The position numbers and the translations under genes were made by a program. This document shows, one piece after another, positions 1 to 15,642 of a stretch of 64,000 nt of DNA (position 1 is the stretch's first letter; every line of letters begins with the position of its first letter). This DNA comes from Solicoccozyma terricola (Eukaryota; Basidiomycota; Tremellomycetes; Filobasidiales; Piskurozymaceae): the NCBI GenBank assembly GCA_001600875.1, contig BCLD01000008.1, positions 335,606 to 399,605 of the forward strand, read 5' to 3'. The notes below the pieces were generated by a model. The model made no database searches. It was not told where the DNA came from and worked only from the letters and a program-made list of their open reading frames with translations.

Positions 1-526
1 AAGTTGGGAATTCGTTCGTTCCTTGGAGTTGACGAAGGAATGGGACTGGATTCATTGGTGGTTGTGGTGCGAACAAATTATCGGTGTTATTTCTCCCATC
101 CGTGTTATATTTCGTTGATTTATATCGTAAAGTTCCAAGATGCACAGGTAATGGCATATGTGGAGGTGTGAATGAGGTATGTAGAGCGATTTGACCAGGA
201 TAGAGATGGATGGGTTTGAATGCATGACTGTCTTGATGCAGTGGTAAAAAATCAACCCCTCCTCCACGTCCTCCTCCCGCCACGACTGATGCCGTCGAGT
301 TGGTTTGTTGACGTTTACGAGGACTCATCAACGACGCTCGTCTCATTGCCAGAGTCCCAAATGATTTCCGTGGCTTGACCCGGGTGGGTTTCGCTGAACG
401 AGGTGCGTCTTCATTTCGGAGGATTGGTTTAGTAGGACCGGTGTTGCACGATGAGGAAGAGTAGGAAGTGGAGAGTGTGGGTAGACGTCTGGGGAGAAGT
501 GATCTGAGTGACCGGGGACCGAGCAT
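1..526 (-). CDS. Hypothetical protein with mitochondrial-type N-terminus (partial, runs off left edge)
   Basis: An uninterrupted frame begins at the ATG at 526-524 and is still open at base 1, so at least 175 residues are present and the C-terminal part lies outside the window. The N-terminus (MLGPRSLRSLLPRRLPTLS) is rich in Arg, Ser and Leu and lacks acidic residues, the pattern of a cleaved mitochondrial presequence. A basic Ser/Arg/Lys stretch and a Gly-rich run (about residues 80-90) follow, then a more ordinary region with several His, Pro and Tyr residues. I do not recognise the family. It shares a 225-bp divergent upstream region with TRM8. No intron is evident in the visible part. Mitochondrial location is inferred only from composition. 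Confidence 0.55.
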   Translation of the reverse strand, partial: MLGPRSLRSLLPRRLPTLSTSYSSSSCNTGPTKPILRNEDAPRSAKPTRVKPRKSFGTLAMRRASLMSPRKRQQTNSTASVVAGGGRGGGVDFLPLHQDSHAFKPIHLYPGQIALHTSFTPPHMPLPVHLGTLRYKSTKYNTDGRNNTDNLFAPQPPMNPVPFLRQLQGTNEFPT

Positions 527-751
527 GGCGGTGTGATGGGTGTGTGATGGGTGTGGGGATGTATGGTGCGAGGATGTACGAGTCCCCGAGTCCCAGATTT
601 CCCCTTTGCCCTCTCCACGAGCAGCAACACGTGAAATCAGTATTTATTTGAATTCACCCCCCGACCTCGTCTCCAACGTATATGGCAAATCCAGCTGTGT
701 GCTCAGTCTGGGACAACTAATACTAGGACCATATCACCGCTATCACCAGTC

Positions 752-2278
<1,527 letters not shown>

Positions 2279-2492
2279 AAAGAAGGTGGAAATGCCCCCC
2301 CCTCCCTCCCTCTTCTTGGTCATATATATTTCATTTGTTTGCTTTGGGAAAAGTTGTTCAACTACTGCTCTACAGGGGGCTTTTTTTTTCAAATATCCAT
2401 CTCCAGTTCTTCATCGATATCACTCTGTTATACGAACGATTGCAATTTGTGTTCCCGTTCCCCGTTGTCCGTATAACCAACTTACGTTTCGC

Positions 2493-3225
2493 TTAACCAG
2501 TGCGGAGGATGAGATGGACTCCCGAGTCGGTATCAACGATATCACTCATTTGTCCAGGTTGAAGAGCATATGTAGCTTCCTATGAACATTGCCAGGATAT
2601 AAAGGTTCAACGATTCCGTGTCCAACCTTGATGAAAACTCGTACTCACCTCGAACGGCTTCTGCATCTGACCTTTCCCAAACCAACCGAGATCACCTCCC
2701 TTTGAATGCGAAGAGCAATCGGATTCTTTACTAGCGAGATCAGCGAACGCCTTGGGGAGTTCTTCGGGTGATAGAGAGCGGAGTGTTTGGAGGTGGGATT
2801 GAAGTTGGGCGATGGCTTCTTCTTTGGGGAGGGTGATGTTTGGCTGAGGAGAGGGAGGGATGGAGGGAGGGAGGAGGAGAGGTAGGTAGGAGGAACATGT
2901 TAGTGATGAGATTTTTTCGGGAAGAATATGTTCGACGCTTACATTCTTCCACGAAGCCGCTCGTCGACTTCCCGCATGTTTGATCAACAAATGACTAGCT
3001 CTAACTTGTCCATCATGAACCTCATGACCCATTCCATCTGCCGGTGGTAATTTCCAGATATACGCCGCACCGGGAAGAGATTGAAGTTCCTTCTCAGTCA
3101 TCCCTTCTGGTGCTTGCCAGCGAGATGTACTGGTGGATGCTTGGTAGAAGTAAGGGAGGTTTTTGGATTTGGAGTAGCGGACTTCCCAACCGGAAGCGTG
3201 AGGTGTGGATGTGGGTTCAGACTGC

Positions 3226-3277
<52 letters not shown>

Positions 3278-3346
3278 GGGGGGGATGTGGTAAGAGGAGG
3301 TCAGTATAGGGATGGTCTGGAAGGTGCTATGAAGGACTCTAACCAT
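2493..3346 (-). CDS. ESS1: Peptidyl-prolyl cis-trans isomerase, Pin1/Ess1 parvulin type
   Basis: Isomerises phospho-Ser/Thr-Pro bonds, classically in the RNA polymerase II C-terminal domain and cell-cycle proteins; nuclear. The first coding exon is only the ATG (3344-3346), followed by an intron with donor GTTAGA, a branch site TACTGAC, 49 consecutive C on the sense strand and acceptor CGCAG. Exon 2 (from 3221) then encodes the WW domain (GWEVRYSKSKNLPYFY, later STSRWQAPEG) and the start of the parvulin domain with RASHLLIKHAGSRR. The next exon has SKGGDLGWFGKGQMQKPFE, and the last exon (stop at 2493-2495) gives ATYALQPGQMSDIVDTDSG and HLILRTG. All parvulin landmarks are present, including the basic Lys/Arg patch that reads phosphate. 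The single-codon first exon is inferred: no other upstream ATG keeps the frame. Confidence 0.92.
3228..3276 (-). repeat. 49-nt C-homopolymer (sense strand) in ESS1 intron 1
   Basis: Uninterrupted G on the plus strand from 3228 to 3276. On the transcript it lies between the branch-like TACTGAC and the CGCAG 3' splice site. Confidence 0.9.
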
Positions 3347-3572
3347 GGCTATGGAGTGGTGGATATAGTTGAATGAAAAGAAATGAAAACGATGGATGGA
3401 TGGGGTTGATGCGCTAAGAACAGGCGAACGTCATTCACGGGACACGCTGACGTAATCAGAATTACAACCATATATATATACAACGCTGGGAGGGACATTC
3501 TTCGTGGTCTTCATCATAACTGGTCGTGGCCAAACCCTCTACAACCCTCGTACCCATCATCGTATCCTCTCA

Positions 3573-4168
3573 TCATATCGACGACAACGACTCCGATACC
3601 CGCGTCTCCGACTGAACAGGTGGTTGTACGAACGGATGAGGAGTGGTCGGCGGTGTGGTCACGACATCTGGTGGTTCACTTTCCGCTGGCGTACTGCTAT
3701 TCTCGAATGGGAAAGAGAGGATTGGTTGTGGAATTTCATGGAAAGACCGGATGACGGATGATAATGATTCGATCTTTTGTGTGAAGGAAAATGAGATCCA
3801 AGGAAAAGAAGGTATCCTACGTTAGCTCTCGACTCGGACGGTGGGGTGGGGTGGGTATGGTTTTTGGACGGATTACCCACAACCAACTCTCACCTTGTCG
3901 AATATCGCCGTGACTCCTTCTTCCCTCTTCTTTAACGCATCGAAATTCATCGTATCTTCCTTCTTCTCCTCCACCGACGTCCCTTCTTTATCAATCATAT
4001 CATTCGAGTGAGACGTAGGTTCATCTGTCTCCAGATTTCCACTAGGTCCAACTTTATTCTCTAGTTTGATTTGCATCTCGTATATCTCCATTTGAAGATC
4101 AAGAATTTTCCGTAATCGATCACGCATCACCGTTGGTATATCCTCCGCCGTCGCCGAAGCATCTTCGT

Positions 4169-4199
<31 letters not shown>

Positions 4200-4820
4200 C
4201 AATTGCGGACTATTAACGACCCCTGGAATTGATGATTTCCAAGGTCGATTTCCATCCAATTTTTTCAACTCTGCCCATTGTGACATGACGTACGGATCAT
4301 GTACCGTCTTTGGTGGTAATGTCGTTTTGTCCAAATTCCCTTTCCCAATTGACGAACCACCACCAGCATCATCACCACCAGCATCACCACCACCCACCAC
4401 TCCATCCATCCCCATCCGACTCCGACCTTGCATCGTCTTCATCTCCGGTATTAAATCCGTCATCGACGTAGAACCCTCCGCTACCTCGACATAATTCTCA
4501 AATCCATGTTTCATTTCATCTTTATTGGTGTCATTGCCCGATACTATATTATCGTTCTTTGTTGTTTGATCTTTAAAAGGTGGTAATCCATTGATACCCC
4601 TTGTGAGATGTTTAAGTTGGATTGCATTTGAGTGTACGACATGTGGGAGTTTGGTAACGATATCTGGAGGTGGAAATGAAATGCTTTGGTTTTGATTTTG
4701 GTTTTGGTTTTGGAGATGTTGTGAAGAACTTGCGAATTGTCGAGTGGTGTCGAGAGGATGAAGACTCTGACGACGTATAGCATTAGATTGAGAGAATTGG
4801 TCTGCGGGGATGTTGGACAT
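3573..4820 (-). CDS. Unknown acidic/Gln-rich protein with a coiled-coil segment
   Basis: Two exons joined by a consensus intron (donor GTGAGA at about 3895; acceptor before 3780) give roughly 375 residues starting MSNIPADQFSQSNAIRR and ending VSESLSSI. Features along it: a short polar N-terminus, an NQ repeat (NQNQNQNQ, bases 4680-4715), a Gly-rich stretch with GGGDAGGDDAGGG, a conserved-looking block HDPYVMSQWAELKKLDGNRP, a GT dipeptide run from a GTCCCT hexamer repeat (4171-4198), and a heptad-like helix DRLRKILDLQMEIYEMQIKL. The C-terminal exon is Pro/Thr-rich. I recognise no domain. The low-complexity layout is typical of nuclear or cytoskeletal scaffold proteins, but that is only an impression. 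Confidence 0.6.
4171..4198 (+). repeat. Hexanucleotide repeat GTCCCT inside a coding exon
   Basis: Nearly five perfect copies of GTCCCT. Read on the minus strand it encodes alternating Gly-Thr in the unknown protein at 3573-4820, so changes in copy number would keep the frame. Confidence 0.9.
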
Positions 4821-7995
<3,175 letters not shown>

Positions 7996-8341
7996 GTGCC
8001 CATCAATACAATATCAATACAATCCCCCCCTAAATGTTCCGAGCAGGTCTCGTCGAACGGAGACAATACCAAGGGCACGAGCGAGCGCTTTCCTGAACCG
8101 GGGGGGTGGACAAGACCGCTTGTGCTGCGCTGATTTCACTGTTGTTGTGCGTATTACTCTTTCAAAGCATCTCATCGAACATGTCTATGTCTATGTCATT
8201 TGGTCACTTCCACCCGTCTGTTGAATGTGGCTCATTACCGGCGGTGTTTGCGGCATTACTTGGTGACGCATTGAGAGGGCGTAAACCAGGAACATTTCAT
8301 CATCGTTTACATCGGTCACCAGCACATTCTAACAGCCAAGT
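7996..8341. other. Convergent 3' region between MAP kinase and BTB protein
   Basis: No gene seen. A plus-strand frame with a hydrophobic start near 8106 opens with GTG rather than ATG and overlaps the expected kinase 3' UTR, so I do not call it. Confidence 0.5.
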
Positions 8342-9494
8342 CTAGATCGAGTCTTTAAACCGCCTTTCCTTCGTCAAGACATCCACGAGCGTGTCCTGTA
8401 GTAACGCACTGCAACTCTCACATCCAACTACATCTTTCCAATTCAATTTGATCAGCTCTTCCAATGTCGATCCTGAAGTCAATCCTTCATTCATTGCCGC
8501 CACCTTTTCATCCCACATCCGCCGCATCGCTTCGGTATGGGAACAAGTACTCGAGTGGTCATCGATGAGCAGCGATGATGGACTCAGTAGGGACTTGAGA
8601 GCGTTCAGACGGTCCTCGTGGAGCTTTTGAAGAAGACCTAGTGCCTTGCTTCCCATGGACGCCTGGAGGTCTTGCGGCCACGCGGATTGAGGAACTTGTA
8701 AAGTTTGACGAGATGCGATGACTGCGATGTCATGTAGACGATAACGGCTTGCGACAGCGTAGACTCCGATAGGTTGGATTGGACTCATGTCTGCGAGAAA
8801 TCTTTTGACATGGCAAGTTGCACGTTCAGCTTGGTAACCTAATGAAGTACGAAGGACGTCTCGCATCATCCCAAGATCACCCCTTTGTTCCGGCGTTGGG
8901 TACTGCTTGAGTGAGTAAATGAGAGAAATGAAGGCGAAGAAGACGGGTCCGGTCTCTGGGACGAGCCATTCGTTGTGTGAGAGTGGTTGAGGCGACTTGA
9001 CAGGTAGGGATTTGGGCGGGAGCGGGGGAGATGATTGGAAGCTGGGCAGAGTCTTTTGGGGGACAAACCATCGTCCGATGCAAAAAAGGGATGAAGCGCT
9101 GTCGGATACAGTCTCAGGAGATGGATGAGTGGAGTAGCTGTTATCGTTGGGTTGTAGTAGGGGTATCAGCCATATGAAGCACAATCTGTTCAGAGAGACA
9201 TGCACTTAACACTGACTAGATGTAGAAAAAGGCACACTCCTCCTTGAGTACCTCCCGATGGACCAAGAACTTTTCACCGTCGCTTGTCTCGACTTTAACA
9301 TCGCCGATCGTTCCATTCCGTTCGAATGTAATGGGTTCCTCGTGGAGAGGAGGAGTAGCACGAGATTGGTGGTGCTGAGAGTAATGACGGGTGTACGGCG
9401 GTGGCGGCGGGACTACTGTCTGTGGCGAGGACGCCAGGAGAGGACTGAGGCAGTCGTCGTCGTGGGTGTGGTTGGTGGTGGTCATGATGCACAA
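8342..9494 (-). CDS. BTB/POZ-domain protein of unknown function
   Basis: The first exon (from 9494, or the in-frame MTTT start at 9485) has a disordered His/Pro-rich leader, then a typical BTB opening: GTIGDVKVETSDGEKFLVHR followed by EVLKEECAFF, i.e. the D-V-x-V-x-S-D-G-x-x-F-x-V-H-x-x-V-L pattern. A single intron (donor GTCAGT near 9222, probable acceptor AACAG near 9140) leads to a long second exon covering a Pro/Ser-rich insert, PETGPVFFAFISLIYSLKQY and an all-helical C-terminal part ending KERRFKDSI. Fungal BTB proteins of this type are often adaptors of unknown partner specificity. The intron edges are uncertain because the nearest acceptor would create a stop; the one chosen keeps the frame open. 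Confidence 0.7.
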
Positions 9495-10164
9495 GGGGTT
9501 CTATGGGAGGGCTGTGTGACTGGTGTCTATCTTGAGACTTCTGAGGGTGTACAGGACTCGAGATACTCGACCGGTCAACTCACCACTTCTTATCATATCA
9601 TGTCTACCGCATCCAACCCCTGACCCCAAGCAAAGCGAGCGACATTTCCTCCTTTGTCTCGTTACTCCGCCTACTCCTGTTCACTGCACTCATCCCTTGA
9701 GCATCCAGGATATTCAGGACATACAAGGAAGGACGACACTGTGATGCAAAAGAGGGAGCAGGGAGCTTGGGACGGGGTTGATTGAGGGGTTAATTCGATG
9801 AGCACCGCCGAACAGCCGCGGGGTAGATTCATTCACCACAAGGCATGCAGCTGGTTGATGATAGCGGCGGCGGGGGGCGGGTCTTGGAGTGTGCAGACCA
9901 TGGTCATGCTACGAGCGTGGCTTGTCCTGCCTCCTGGTCCCCGGTCTGCCCGTAGCTAGCTCATCATGGAACACTGTATGCTCCACCATCCACCACCTGC
10001 CAGTGGGTTCATGGAAGCACATAGCGACTTGGGACGCGCAGGACGAAAGCAACTTCCATCTCGGCGACTCGCATCGTCGTCACCTTCACCATCATCCACA
10101 TCCTCACCCCGATCCAGATCAACCATGTCTGCAGTCAGTGTCATGGGTCGTGCCGCTTGAGAAC
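9495..10164. other. Divergent intergenic region, BTB gene / SWIB gene
   Basis: About 670 bp between two divergent start codons. Several short frames exist on both strands but none shows domain-like composition or well-placed splice sites. No repeat or element is recognised. Confidence 0.5.
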
Positions 10165-11418
10165 ATGTCCTTCCAACTGACCACACTCGTGACGACGCAT
10201 CAGTTCGTCAACAGCTTGATTCCGTCCATCGAATCGATCCTCCGGTCCGCCGATTTGGACAAGGTGTGCGTATAGCAAGTTCGGCCAACCCGTTGTCCGG
10301 GAGCATGTGTCACTGATTGACATATCCATGGAATTATCTTTCACAGCTCGGCCAAGTCGGTAAGGAAGACATTGGTAGCTCAAGGTGTCGATGAAGCTTT
10401 AATCAAGCAGCACAAGGAGGAACTTGACAAGCGGGTGAGAGATGATTTCGCAATGTTATCAGTCTTCGCCGTATGCGAACCACCTAACACCATCCACACC
10501 CTTCCAACAGATCGAGAAGATCTACCTGTCCCTTCCTACCCCCGAGGACGACATCAAACCGAAAATCGAACCAAAACCCTCATCCCAAACCTCCAATGCC
10601 GTCTTCAACCCTATCACCTCTCCCCAAGTCCCGCTAAACTCGACATCAAAACGTTCCGCATCACCAACTAAGAAACCGAAAAAAGTGAAACCACCTCTTA
10701 TCGACGAAGATGCCGATGCTGCGTTTGCTCGAAAACTTCAAGCCGAATTGGATGCATCAACAACAAGTAGATCATCGAGAGCTACTTCGAATGGGAAACC
10801 GGCAAAGAGGAAAATGGTGGTTAAAGCTGGAGCGAGAAAAAAGTCAGCGGCAACGGTAGGTAGTGGAGATGATTCAGAGCTGGATAGTGAAGGTGGTGTG
10901 AAGAAGAAGAAGAGAAAGTCAGGTGGTGGAGGGGCGTTTAATGCGTTGATGTTACTAAGGTGAGTGTGCAATGGCATTTGCTCATGGCTCGGGCTAACTC
11001 AAGATTTGACACCACACCACCATGCCACAATCTCTAGCGAACCGCTGGCGGATCTGACAGGCCAAACCCATCTCTCCCGACCCGGAACAGTCAAAGCAAT
11101 ATGGGACCACGTAAAGGCGAACAATCTTCAAGATGCATCAGATAAACGGTTTTTGATCTGTGACGAGAAGATGAAGAAGGTGTTTGGGAGCGATCGGATA
11201 CATATGTTTACGTGAGTGTTTATATAGAAAAATGGAGATTGCGAGGGCGAGGGCGAACTGATCTTGTTGCCGATGATTTGGAATAGGATGAACAAAGTTC
11301 TGGGGAAGTGAGTGTTGGATTCTGTTCGATGGTGATAAAATAGCAGGCATCTGACGGTGGGGACCCTTCTTCGAACGCTATCAGACATCTTTTTAAACCG
11401 GAAGACATCGTACAATGA
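10165..11418 (+). CDS. DEK_C and SWIB/MDM2 domain protein (Tri1/Uaf30-like)
   Basis: Nuclear DNA/chromatin-associated protein. Start ATG at 10165. The N-terminal DEK_C-like domain reads SIESILRSADLDK, then across an intron VSAKSVRKTLVAQGVDEALIKQHKEELDKR and IEKIYLSL. A basic disordered linker follows (KKPKKVKPP, KPAKRKMVVKAGARKK, KKKKRKSGGGG), then the SWIB domain: EPLADLTGQTHLSRPGTVKA, IWDHVKANNLQDASDKRFLI, CDEKMKKVFGSDRIHMFTMN and KVLGKHLFKPEDIVQ, ending at TGA 11416-11418. Six exons with consensus introns. The same architecture is found in yeast Tri1 and the UAF subunit Uaf30, which acts in RNA polymerase I transcription; which of these it matches functionally is not decided by sequence alone. 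Confidence 0.92.
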
Positions 11419-11629
11419 TGCAATGTTTATTGACGACTGCTATTGTCTTTTTGATCGTTGTCATCCGATGCATCTACCTCACTTGACTCGATATTTTTCC
11501 CCCTTTCGTGTTCCCAGGATTTGGCGGAAACGTTGTATCCTCTTCTCCCATCCGCTGACAGATTGATGGGTGTAAATGGTGCCAGTACCGATGATGCCTC
11601 GATCTAACAGTGTGAATATATGCATGTGT

Positions 11630-11750
11630 ACAATTCGTATATCGACAATTCGTATATCGACAGTTCGTATATCTACACTTCGTGTATCTACAACTCATAC
11701 ACCCACAACTAGTACACGTACAACTCGCCGCATCTACAATTCGTATCTAT
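11630..11750. repeat. Degenerate 15-bp minisatellite (about 8 copies)
   Basis: Tandem units of ACAATTCGTATATCG: two perfect copies at 11630-11659, then progressively diverged copies starting at 11660, 11675, 11690, 11705, 11720 and 11736. It sits in the convergent 3' region between the SWIB gene (ends 11418) and the SRF1-like gene (stop 11747) and abuts the latter's stop codon. Outside this repeat the 11419-11746 interval shows nothing recognisable. Confidence 0.85.
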
Positions 11751-14330
11751 ACACCTCTTGCCTTTGACCTCGTTGGTGCTCTCGCTGCGAGTGCGACCTT
11801 CTCCAACGTCTTGAACAGACTAAGTACCATGTTGGCGACGTAGCTGACAAGGATGAAGGCGACGAATGCAATGATCGCAGACTGTCGGTCACACATCGCG
11901 TTGTGTTTGTCATCGAGTAGAGGATTGTCCTCTATGGCGGGTGTTGCGAGCGGATTCCACCAAGGGTCAATATTCGAACATCCCATTGGAGTAGCGAGGA
12001 AGTCGGAGATTGCGACGGAGAGGTCGGATGACCAAAGAGCAATGAACAGGAGATCCAAACAAATCCAAGACATTTTTCGTTTTAGATCCCATAAACCGAT
12101 GGGTTTTGCTCTCCATTCCATCCAGATTGCGAAAGATACGTGAAATGCGGTGAGCGCGGCGTATGCAAGGGTGAGGACGGGAGAAGGTCCGATGATACCG
12201 GGTATTTGAACAAGTCGTTCATAGTACACCAGACTTGCGGCGAGGCCTGCAGGGGGCAGTCGGGTATCAGGATGACGAAAATCGAAGCACGGAGCAACAC
12301 CACACCCAATTCCAACCCTCCCCTACATCCCACTCACCAAGTACCGTCAGCACACAACCTAGATTGAATATTCTTACACCCAGCGCCACCATGGCGTTTT
12401 GCAAAAACAACATTTTCATCCTCTGTTTCCTAATCTCCACGATCGCTGTAAACCTAGCTTTCCTGCTTCCCTTCCTGACATCGACTTTTTTCCCTTCCTC
12501 ACTACCACTTCTTCTCTCCACGGCAGTCGACTCATTCGTATCAGCATCCAAATCGTATTCATCTTGTTCTTCGAATTCCTCTTCCCATGCCGTACCTCCG
12601 TTCATCCTCCTTCTACCTCTTCTATAAACTTGCGGACCATGTTCCCACGAGGTATCCCAACCGTCAGGCGTTGGCGGTGCTTGTCCTTCCAATCGCCACG
12701 TATCGTAGTTTGATGGTATCGTTCCAGGCGGTTCGTGAACTACTGCACTCGGCGGTAGAGTCACCCTGAGGTTTAGGTCTCCCATTCTCGAACGAAGACG
12801 ACTTGGTGGTGTTTCTGGATCTTTCGTTGAATCCTCGGTCGACGATTTCTGTTGCTTTTGTGAAGCTGCAGCGGCATCAGCAGGAGTAGTAGCAGCTACC
12901 ACTTGCTGCCATGATGAAGCACGAGGTTTCCCCATTGTAGGTTCCGATATTGGTGATTGAATTTGTTCCATTTCTGTTGTTGGACTGTAGGTAACTGATC
13001 TTCTTGACGAGCTGATACGATGAGCGAATGGGGAATCTAACGTGAAACCCCTTTGACGATCGTCATCCATCTTGTTGGGTTTCTTTGGATGATCATCGGT
13101 CGAAGCTCTCCTTGAATGAGATCTCGAAATCTTAAACCTTGATACCAGAGTAGACGGTCCAGGTCCACCTTCTCCCGATCCATTCAAACCCTGAAAATAT
13201 TCATCCCTCTCCTCGGAATCCAAATTGATCTCGGGATCCCTCCACTTGATTCCTCCAACCGTCGGTGTCGTCGGTGAAAATCCATTCTGTCGTTGAGAAA
13301 ATCTCCGTTCGGGAGGTTTCTGATGCCGTCCGGGCCATGAGACGAATGTCCACCATGGAGCAGGGTCATTAGGTCCCACAGATGTAGACTCGGAGTCGTA
13401 TGTTATAACTGGTTGGAGTTGGTTTGATGTGGATTTAGGAGATGATGTTGTGGGGTCAAGACGAGGTGAATGAGTAGGGGAAGGTGGATCATCACAAGCG
13501 AAAGCTGGGAGGTGGTTGGGGGGTGGGGGGTTAAAGAGGTCAACATCAGCTCTCTGGATTATGAGACTATAAAACATGATGGGAAAATAAAACCCTGGCA
13601 AGACTCACGAGGTCTAACTCTGACTTTCTTCTCCAAATTCGATTTGTTCGTCCCATCGATGCTTTTCCCAGTCGCACTTGATGTATTCCTCGTGTGTGTT
13701 GTATCCATGACGTCGTATAAAGCTTTCGATGCAGCAGGAGATCGAGATCTTGAACGACTATTGTCTTGTTGAGTTCCGTTGCTACGCTGACGGTCGACTG
13801 GAGGAGAGGAGGGGATAGTGGATGAAGCGACGACCATTGTTGTGGTTGGAAGGGAGACGACGTCGAACAATGATGTCCCAAAGACAAGGTGTGCCCGTGT
13901 CGGGATGTAGCTGTAGACTACCTCAACGAGCTTCGACTGAACAGCATGATGCTCATCCTTGTCATGCCGATGGAATAATGATGGCTGTGGATCCTCCTCA
14001 TCTAATCCACTCGGACGGGAGGATGGGATCTGGATCAGCTTAGTCAGCTTGGGTGGCGGTTGGTGGGTGGCGATATCGTGATGACGTGGCAATCGATGGG
14101 GGCCAGTAGAGTTCTCTTACAGGATTACAGCTAAACGACGAGTACTGTTTCCAGTGGGGCCAACCAACTTCCGAGCGTCGTATTCGAGTATAGGGGAGTG
14201 GCTCCCTACTCCTTCCGAGAAACGTTTCAAGTCCAGGAGAAGCGTTTCCTTCCGTCCGTTCCCTCCTGCATCCCTTCTGAAATGGGTTAGAGAATGGGTA
14301 TGGTGGATTATCCGGAGGAGTAGAAAGCAT
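11747..14330 (-). CDS. SRF1-like regulator of phospholipase D, multi-pass membrane protein
   Basis: The C-terminal half carries the landmarks I associate with the fungal Srf1 family (yeast Srf1 activates phospholipase D Spo14): VRIFNLGCVLTVLGLAASLV, GIIGPSPVLTLAYAALTAFH, EWRAKPIGLWDLKRKMSW, ICLDLLFIALWSSDLSVAI and a last membrane helix AIIAFVAFILVSYVANMVLS, i.e. about four transmembrane segments. A PWWTFVSWPGRH motif lies in the long Ser/Pro-rich cytoplasmic N-terminal half. Splice joins: donor at 13609 to acceptor CTCCCAG (joining KKVRVRP to FACDDPP), and donor GTGAGT near 12290 to acceptor CTGCAG near 12244. I extend the gene to an ATG at 14330 because an upstream exon (ending WPHWKQYSSFSCNP) joins in phase to IPSSRPSGLDEED; the conservative start is the ATG at 13837. 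Tandem with TFB5. Confidence 0.78.
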
Positions 14331-14594
14331 ATCCAATCAGATAGATGGACGTGTGGAATAGAAATGACGAGAATCCGGGGAATATGAAGAGAGAGATTTC
14401 CCACTCTAGGAATTATACAACTTTGTCATGGAAATCTATGATGCAACTTTCAAAAAAAAACCCCCCAAAATCAAATTAGACATGTTCTCCCATTCACCAT
14501 TCGGATTTTATAATAACCCACCAAAACTCACCCATTCTCATATTCCACCGTACAACAAGACACCCGTGTTAAAATCCCCCCGATGTCGTTAATT

Positions 14595-15447
14595 TCATTG
14601 ATCATTCGCATAATCATCATCATCCTCATCATCCATTCCATCTCCAAAACCACCACCGGAACGTCCTTTCCCCTTTCCTGATTTTTTCCGATCGTCTTGT
14701 AGTTTTGTATATGTATTTTGTTCGAGCTGATGGTGTGATAAGGGGGGGGGGGGGATGGAGATAAGATAGGAAGGACCACCGGGGGGGGGGGAGGGTAACA
14801 GAGGACATAGAAAAGGATGTTGGAGAGCATCAGCGCGAACTCGTCATTCCGAGAGACTGACCAATGCTGAGAACAGATCGGAGATTGAAAAGACATACAT
14901 GATTCGTTAGAGCCTTTTGAACGAATTCAAGCCGTTCAGGTTTTATAACGACGTGTGTAGCATCCACTAGATAAAGAAGAAAACAAAAGGAAGAAACAAA
15001 AAGGAGCAAAACGAGCCAAAGAGAAAAAAGAGAAAAGTGTGGGTTTTAGCTTGTTCGGTGAGCTTCGTTTACAACCTTCCGATTCTGGACTCACAATCTA
15101 CGATTAAGAATTGATCTTCTGGATCCAAGTTGTTATTGAGATGAAGAAGGATCTGTTTAGCTGGTGGATCGCTGGGAGAAAGAGAAAGATCGCCAATGGG
15201 TATGATGCGAGAGGAGATCGAGAGGGGGAGTAATAAGGAGGGTGAGGGGTGCGTTTGGGACATTCAGTCATGGATATATAATGATTTGGAAGAAACAAGG
15301 CAACGCAGCAACATACGTGGTGATGAGTGTTCCTGGAGTGCATTGAAGATCAGATTCCAATTCTGCGTTTGTATATGATGGGGGTGAACTGGGTAACTAA
15401 CCTTTATGTGAAATGACGGGTGCATTGAGCGAGTTCTTGGAGTACAT
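14595..15447 (-). CDS. TFB5: TFIIH subunit Tfb5 (TTDA/GTF2H5 family), with acidic tail
   Basis: Small subunit of TFIIH, which binds p52/Tfb2 and supports nucleotide excision repair and transcription. Five exons, all very short, were joined by phase: MYSKNSLNAPVISHK; GTLITT; DPPAKQILLHLNNNLDPEDQ then FLIVD; LDATHVVIKPERLEFVQKAL then TNH; LEQNTYTKLQDDRKK plus tail. This follows the family core (GVLITTDPxxKQxLLxL ... FIIxDLDxTHxxI ... QNTY). Family members are about 70 residues; this one is about 110 because of an N-terminal extension and a C-terminal Lys/Gly then Asp-rich tail (GFGDGMDDEDDDDYANDQ). The intron before the last exon holds two C-runs on the sense strand (14742-14754 and 14781-14791). 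Confidence 0.88.
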
Positions 15448-15642
15448 TGATGGAAGAGCTTGGATTGGTGTGACTGACTGAGCGGGATGGTATACGCTGA
15501 TGAGCGGTGTGTGGTGGTGGTTGAGTACTTGTATGATTATGTAATACAATTCACAATTATGGGTGGGTGGGTGACCCATACAGGGAGGAGTGGAGTGGAG
15601 AGTGGGCAGGCATCGTGACAGCGCTCACTCGCACCCTCCTCT

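Noticed and set aside
8106..8345. Small plus-strand frame with signal-peptide-like start
   Set aside because: It opens with GTG, has no upstream ATG, overlaps the MAP kinase 3' region and ends inside the antisense BTB gene.
11576..11767. Small plus-strand repeat protein encoded by the minisatellite
   Set aside because: The frame owes its openness to the repeat itself; there is no promoter space after the SWIB gene and it overlaps an antisense stop codon.
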